Source: JAQGLW01 sp035995725
GTDB lineage: Bacteria > Pseudomonadota > Gammaproteobacteria > Burkholderiales > Burkholderiaceae_D
Length of the DNA stretch: 64,000 nucleotides
Reading direction: 5' to 3'
Assembly: GCA_035995725.1 (NCBI GenBank)
Contig: DASYKE010000038.1
Coordinates: forward strand, 1-64,000
Of the stretch, positions 59,642 through 64,000 are shown piece by piece. The translations under genes and the position numbers were made by a program. The notes under the pieces were generated by a model. The model did not search any database. It saw only the letters and a program-made list of their open reading frames with translations, and was not told the DNA's origin. Positions within the stretch are counted from its first letter, which is position 1; each line of letters begins with the position of its first letter.

Positions 59642-60943
59642 GTGTCAAAACATCTAAAAACCGATTCGCTCGCATTCAGTTTGCTCGGTGCCGCGCATGC
59701 CGTGGCTCTGGTACGAAGCGGAACTGCGCTACCGCAGGCACTGTCTCATGTCTTTGCAAAAACCGACGTGCCGGCACAGGCACGCGGCGCGATGCAAGAC
59801 ATTGCGTATCGCACCCTGCGCCAGTGGGGACGAACCGATGCATTGCTCGCGCTGCTGGCGAAGAAAACCCCCGAACCGGCATTGCTGCATGGCCTGTTGA
59901 GTTGCGCGTTGACCCTGATCGCCAATCCCGATGATACCTCTTATGAAACCTTCACCGTTGTGAATCAGGCCGTCACCGCGGCCGCAGCCGATGCCGATAT
60001 CGCGCATGCGAAGGGAATGGTCAATGCGGTATTGCGGCGTTACCTGCGCGAATCCGACGCATTGCTGCAACAGGCAATGAAAAAACCGGAAGCAATATGG
60101 AATTATCCTATGTGGTGGATCGATGCGGCCAGGTCGGCGTATCCGCACGCTTGGCAAGCCATTCTGCAGGCCGGCAACGCAGCGCCACCGCTCACCTTGC
60201 GCGTCAATCGCCGCGCAACCACGGTTGCGGATTATTTGCGTACCTTGTCGGAGAACGCAATGCCTGCAACACAAATCGGCCCGAATGCGGTGCGCCTGGA
60301 ACAGCCAGTGCCGGTTGACCGGATCCCCTGCTTTGGGCACGGCCTGGTGTCGGTGCAGGACGCGGCAGCACAATTGGCTGCTCCGCTGCTCGATGTGCAT
60401 GACGGCATGCGGGTGCTCGATGCGTGCGCCGCGCCCGGCGGCAAAACCGGCCATATCCTCGAATGCGCGAATGTCGATCTGACCGCACTTGATCATGATG
60501 CAAGACGGCTATCGCGCATCGAGCAGAATTTACAGCGCTTGCAGTTGAGCGCAACGCTCAAGGTCGGCGACGCCGGCGCCGACAGTTGGTGGAATGGAAA
60601 GTTATTCGACCGGATTTTGGCCGATGTGCCTTGCACCGCATCGGGCATCGTACGGCGTCATCCGGATATCCGCTGGCTGCGTCGGAAAGGCGATGCTGCC
60701 CAGCTTGCAACACTTTCGGCGAAAATTCTCGACAACCTTTGGCAGATGCTGCGGCCCGATGGTAAATTGTTATTCGTAACCTGCTCACTTTGGCCTCATG
60801 AATCCGAAGCGCAGGCAGCGGCTTTTGCAGTGCGCAAGCAGGCAGTGCGTTTGCCCGCGCCCGGTCAATTGTTGCCTACTGTAAGTGCAGACGGCGATCA
60901 CGACGGTTTGTTTTACGCGTTATTCCAAAAGCCGGCAGCTTGA
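59642..60943 (+). CDS. rsmB: RsmB-type 16S rRNA (cytosine-C5) methyltransferase
   Basis: About 433 residues. An N-terminal NusB-like helical domain (about residues 5-140) is followed by an RsmB/NOP methyltransferase domain: LDACAAPGGKTGHILE (SAM site, about residue 260), the catalytic Cys in DVPCTASGIVRRHPDIRW (about 325), and VTCSLWPHESEAQ holding the second motif Cys (about 377). It methylates C967 of 16S rRNA in E. coli. The GTG start at 59642 gives the family length, since upstream ATG at 59591 adds 17 unmatched residues. The following genes DUF4390-ntrY are a familiar Burkholderiales neighbourhood. Confidence 0.9.
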   Translation: MSKHLKTDSLAFSLLGAAHAVALVRSGTALPQALSHVFAKTDVPAQARGAMQDIAYRTLRQWGRTDALLALLAKKTPEPALLHGLLSCALTLIANPDDTSYETFTVVNQAVTAAAADADIAHAKGMVNAVLRRYLRESDALLQQAMKKPEAIWNYPMWWIDAARSAYPHAWQAILQAGNAAPPLTLRVNRRATTVADYLRTLSENAMPATQIGPNAVRLEQPVPVDRIPCFGHGLVSVQDAAAQLAAPLLDVHDGMRVLDACAAPGGKTGHILECANVDLTALDHDARRLSRIEQNLQRLQLSATLKVGDAGADSWWNGKLFDRILADVPCTASGIVRRHPDIRWLRRKGDAAQLATLSAKILDNLWQMLRPDGKLLFVTCSLWPHESEAQAAAFAVRKQAVRLPAPGQLLPTVSADGDHDGLFYALFQKPAA

Positions 60944-61263
60944 TAATAATCCTTCAGCCTGAAAATGGCAGTTGGGCAGGTGCGAGTGTGCGCTTCTTTT
61001 GGTTCTCTGGCCAGGCGCACTCCTCATCCCACCCTTCTCCCGGGGGAGAAGGGTGCAATCGCGTTTGCCCGCAAGGGCACCCCCAAGAGGACTTCCGTTG
61101 GGCGTCCCCAGGAGGACTTCCGTTGGGCGTAGTCGGTCACTCAAAGGGTGGCTGGCTTAGTCAAGAATATGCAATACATTCATAAACTTATTGAAGCCGA
61201 TAAGCGACCAATTATCGTTTCTAGGCTTAAACATTTTCAGCGGATTGATTTCCGATCTCACGA
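60944..61263. repeat. Repeat-rich intergenic region between rsmB and DUF4390
   Basis: About 320 bp without a gene. It contains a perfect 12-bp-stem hairpin, CACCCTTCTCCC (61030-61041) with GGGAGAAGGGTG (61044-61055). It also contains two direct copies of GAGGACTTCCGTTGGGCGT (61087-61105 and 61112-61130) with a 25-base period. No T-run follows the hairpin. This looks like a dispersed intergenic repeat. Confidence 0.7.
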
Positions 61264-61845
61264 GTGATTCGACGACTCTTTCTAACATGCTGGCTTTTGA
61301 TGGCATTGATGTTCACACTGGCACTCCCGTCTTCCGCGGCTCGCGCATCGGATGGCGTCGAGATCGTTCAGGCACATCTGGAGCCGTCCGACGAAGGCTA
61401 CAAGCTGTCGGCCACTTTCGAGTTTGAGTTGCATCGGGGACTGGAAGACGCCATCGCGCGCGGTTTCCCGCTGTATTTCAAGACCGACGTCGAAATCACC
61501 CGGCCGCGCTGGTATTGGTTTGATGAGCAGGCGATCGCCGACTCCCAGACTATCCGGATCTCTTACAATGTATTGACCCGTCAATACAGCGCCGCGATCA
61601 CCGGCAGCCTGCAGCAAAATTTTGCCTCCCTGGAAGATGCGCTTTCGATGGTAAAACGGCCAGGCCGCTGGGTGATCGCTCAAAAAGGGGCATTGAAAGC
61701 CGGCCAGACCTATCAGGTTGCGGTGCGCATGCGTCTCGATGTCGCGCAATTGTCGAAGCCGTTTCAGGTCCATGCGCTCAACAGCAGCGACTGGCGGCTG
61801 TCGTCCGACTGGAAGTATTTCAGTTTCAAGGCGGAGAAAAAGTGA
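61264..61845 (+). CDS. DUF4390 domain protein, secreted
   Basis: 193 residues from a GTG start. A signal peptide (MIRRLFLTCWLLMALMFTLALPSSAARA) is followed by a single DUF4390 domain with GYKLSATFEFELHRGLEDAI and the FPLYFKTDVEITRPRWYW strand. Function is unknown; a periplasmic place is inferred. It overlaps the ntrY start by four bases (GTGA), so the two are translationally coupled. Confidence 0.88.
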   Translation: MIRRLFLTCWLLMALMFTLALPSSAARASDGVEIVQAHLEPSDEGYKLSATFEFELHRGLEDAIARGFPLYFKTDVEITRPRWYWFDEQAIADSQTIRISYNVLTRQYSAAITGSLQQNFASLEDALSMVKRPGRWVIAQKGALKAGQTYQVAVRMRLDVAQLSKPFQVHALNSSDWRLSSDWKYFSFKAEKK

Positions 61846-64000
61846 CACGCATGTTGCGCTACTTGGTGGTGGTGGGCGGCGCAGTCGGCAGCATCCTGTT
61901 GTTCCTGCTGGCGTCGGCGTCTGAAAATTCCGCCTTCTTCGATCAGCATTATTCCTGGCTGTTGGGTCTAAATGCGCTGATTGCGGCAGCGCTGCTGGGT
62001 CTGGTTATCCTGTTGCTGACCCGGTTGTATAGGCGCTACCAGCGCGGCAAGTTCGGCTCCAGGCTGATGGCGCGTCTGGTGCTGCTGTTCGCGGTGATCG
62101 GGATCTTGCCCGGCACCGTTATCTATTTGGTATCGGTGCAGTTCGTATCGCGTTCGATCGAATCATGGTTTGATGTACGGGTCGAATCGGCGCTCGAATC
62201 GGGCCTGAACCTGGGACGAGCCGCGCTCGATTCCTCGCTGGCCGACCTGAACGCAAAAGCTCGCAACATGGCGCTGGAATTATCCGATTTTTCGGAGGCG
62301 GCACAAATCACGCAGCTGTCCCGCCTGCGCGACCAAAGCCAGATGCAGGAAGCGTTGATTGTCACCGCCAACGGACGCATCGTCGCCAGCGTCGGCAGCG
62401 CGCTCGGCGCCCTGTTGCCCGACCTGCCTACCGCTGCCATGCTGCAGCAGGCTCGCATGACACGCGGATACTCGGCGATTGAAGGCGGCGCCGATTTCCA
62501 TGATAGCGTCTCCAAGACTGCGGGGGCACCCCAACCCGATTCGACCCGATTGCGGCTGCGCGTGGTAGTGCCGATCCCGGCTGCAACCAATGCGCTGTCG
62601 CTGCAAAGCGAGGCGCGCTTTTTGCAGTTATTGCATCCGGTGCCGACCCAGCTGGCGGAAAATGCCGAAGCATTGCGCGCTGCCTACAGCGAGTATCAGG
62701 AACGCTCGCTGGCGCGCACGGGGTTGCGAAAAATTTATCTCGTGACACTGACGTTGACGCTGTTGCTTGCGATTTTCGGCGCCATCGCCAGCGCATTCCT
62801 GATCGCCACCGATCTGGCCAAGCCTTTATTGCTGCTAGCCGAAGGCACCAAAGCGGTAGCGGAAGGTAATCTGTCGCCGCGACCGATTGTTGCAACTTCC
62901 GACGAATTGGGCACGCTGACGCAGTCATTCAACACCATGACTCGGCAACTCTACGATGCGCGCGCCGCAGTCGAAAAAAATCGTACCGAACTGGAAAACG
63001 CAAAAGCCTACCTGGAATCGGTGCTGGCCAACATGTCCGCCGGCGTGATGGTTCTGGATGACGAATTCAACCTGGTGAATTGCAACGAATCGGTCAATCG
63101 GATCCTGCAGCAGGATCTCGATCAGCACAGTGGCAAATCACTCGCTGAAATCGATGGTTTGGCCGTATTCGCCCAAGCCATCACCAAAGCTTTTTCCGAG
63201 CAGAGCGCTCAATCGGCAGCGAGCGGAACAGGGATGGGTGGCCTGCATTGGCAACAGCAAATCGAAATTCCGCGCAGGATAGGCGACACGGACACGGAAA
63301 ATGACATCACGCTGCTGGCACGGGGATCGCGGCTGCCTGTTGAAAGCGGCACCGGCTATGTGGTAGTGTTCGACAATATTTCCGATGTGATTTCCGCCCA
63401 GCGCTCGATTGCCTGGGGCGAAGTTGCACGGCGCCTTGCGCATGAAATTAAAAACCCGTTGACGCCCATTCAACTGTCGGCGGAACGACTGCAAATGAAA
63501 CTGGAAGGCAAACTCACACCGCAGGATGCACTGATGCTCAACAAGGGCACGGCCACCATTGTGAGCCAGGTTTCCGCAATGAAGCGCATGGTCGACGACT
63601 TCCGCGACTATGCCAAGACACCGCCAGCCGTACTGTCACCGCTGAATCTGAATGCGCTGATCGAGGAAATCCTGGGGCTGTACGTGGGTGACGATGAGCG
63701 CGACGTCATTCGCGCCAATCTGGCCCCCGAGCTGCCACAGATAATGGGAGATGCGACGCAATTGCGCCAGGTGGTTCATAATCTTTTGCAAAATGCGCAG
63801 GACGCGATAGCGGAGAGCGTGGCGGGTGCGGATGCTCCCCGCATCGAGATCGTGACCGAAGCGATCCATTACCAAAGTTCGGATGGCAGCGCGGGCACTG
63901 CGGTACGCTTGTCGATCACCGACAACGGCCCCGGCTTTTCATCGAAAATACTGGCGCGCGCTTTCGAGCCGTATGTCACATCGAAGGCGCGCGGTACCGG
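61842..64000 (+). CDS. ntrY: NtrY-type nitrogen sensor histidine kinase (5' part)
   Basis: About 719 codons are visible and the gene runs off the end. Two N-terminal membrane helices and a third near residue 85 lead to a periplasmic sensor. A further helix (TLTLTLLLAIFGAIASAFLI) is followed by HAMP, a PAS domain (VLANMSAGVMVLDDEFNLVN), the H box EVARRLAHEIKNPLTPIQLS, the N box VVHNLLQNAQDAI and the G1 box DNGPGFS. The partner NtrX gene should follow outside. The start is GTG at 61842, or ATG at 61851. It could act on nitrogen or redox genes. Confidence 0.93.
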   Translation, partial: MTRMLRYLVVVGGAVGSILLFLLASASENSAFFDQHYSWLLGLNALIAAALLGLVILLLTRLYRRYQRGKFGSRLMARLVLLFAVIGILPGTVIYLVSVQFVSRSIESWFDVRVESALESGLNLGRAALDSSLADLNAKARNMALELSDFSEAAQITQLSRLRDQSQMQEALIVTANGRIVASVGSALGALLPDLPTAAMLQQARMTRGYSAIEGGADFHDSVSKTAGAPQPDSTRLRLRVVVPIPAATNALSLQSEARFLQLLHPVPTQLAENAEALRAAYSEYQERSLARTGLRKIYLVTLTLTLLLAIFGAIASAFLIATDLAKPLLLLAEGTKAVAEGNLSPRPIVATSDELGTLTQSFNTMTRQLYDARAAVEKNRTELENAKAYLESVLANMSAGVMVLDDEFNLVNCNESVNRILQQDLDQHSGKSLAEIDGLAVFAQAITKAFSEQSAQSAASGTGMGGLHWQQQIEIPRRIGDTDTENDITLLARGSRLPVESGTGYVVVFDNISDVISAQRSIAWGEVARRLAHEIKNPLTPIQLSAERLQMKLEGKLTPQDALMLNKGTATIVSQVSAMKRMVDDFRDYAKTPPAVLSPLNLNALIEEILGLYVGDDERDVIRANLAPELPQIMGDATQLRQVVHNLLQNAQDAIAESVAGADAPRIEIVTEAIHYQSSDGSAGTAVRLSITDNGPGFSSKILARAFEPYVTSKARGT

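Noticed and set aside
1..64000. tRNA, rRNA, CRISPR arrays, prophage and complete insertion sequences
   Set aside because: Looked for and not seen. The only repeats are short intergenic inverted or direct repeats.

Overview
The window looks like a chromosomal segment of a betaproteobacterium of the order Burkholderiales, most likely an Oxalobacteraceae member of the Herminiimonas/Janthinobacterium kind. I infer this from family-level protein resemblance, a moderate GC content, and gene neighbourhoods typical of that group: slmA-nucleotidase-argB; a STAS-MlaE ABC system; dat-ybeD-lipB-lipA; rsmI divergent from lpoA-yraN-diaA-dolP; mreBCD-mrdA-rodA divergent from gatCAB; metX-metW; gshA-gshB-ptsIIA-ptsH-ptsI; glnK-amtB; and rsmB-DUF4390-ntrY. 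I saw no rRNA, tRNA, CRISPR array, prophage or complete insertion sequence.

Layout. 1-4990: slmA, a HAD nucleotidase and argB, a decayed ECF sigma-factor locus, a SPOR protein and coaX. 5000-9400: birA, divergent from a four-gene MCE/Mla-type lipid transport operon. 9590-16280: a VanZ-like membrane protein, a 2Fe-2S ferredoxin, a hydrolase, dacC, and the dat-ybeD-lipB-lipA lipoylation group. 16280-19660: a PepSY protein and an OmpR/QseB-type two-component system, with a PmrA/QseB-like box upstream. 19760-28540: TlpA, DsrE, M48 protease, LemA, the dolP-diaA-yraN-lpoA/rsmI block and rlpA. 28570-34640: the rod-shape operon mreB-mreC-mreD-mrdA-rodA, read leftward. 34940-38376: gatCAB. 38438-45100: DUF4124, pyrE, exoIII, and a leftward metX-metW-ampG-M48 operon whose genes overlap. 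45566-51632: TerC, then gshA-gshB-ptsIIA-ptsH-ptsI. 51861-54562: a TorF-glnK-amtB nitrogen operon. 54797-64000: ubiK, yifB, a NYN-domain protein, a lipoprotein, a truncated MFS gene, DUF1840, rsmB, DUF4390 and the 5' part of ntrY, which runs off the end.

The content is mostly housekeeping: envelope and cell shape, cofactors, tRNA amidation, redox and nitrogen control. The most interesting signals are regulatory or repetitive. The metX leader carries a SAM-II-like aptamer, a terminator, and an alternative pairing that looks like an antiterminator. A small dispersed inverted-repeat family (ends like TTGGGGACAGAGT) is present in at least three clear and two degenerate copies. One copy sits between the metX terminator and its start codon, and others fill the spacers of the gsh-pts operon. 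A sigma-54 promoter with an NtrC-like dyad precedes TorF-glnK-amtB. An ECF sigma-factor gene is broken by several frameshifts, while its small partner genes remain. No wholly new multi-gene system was recognised.
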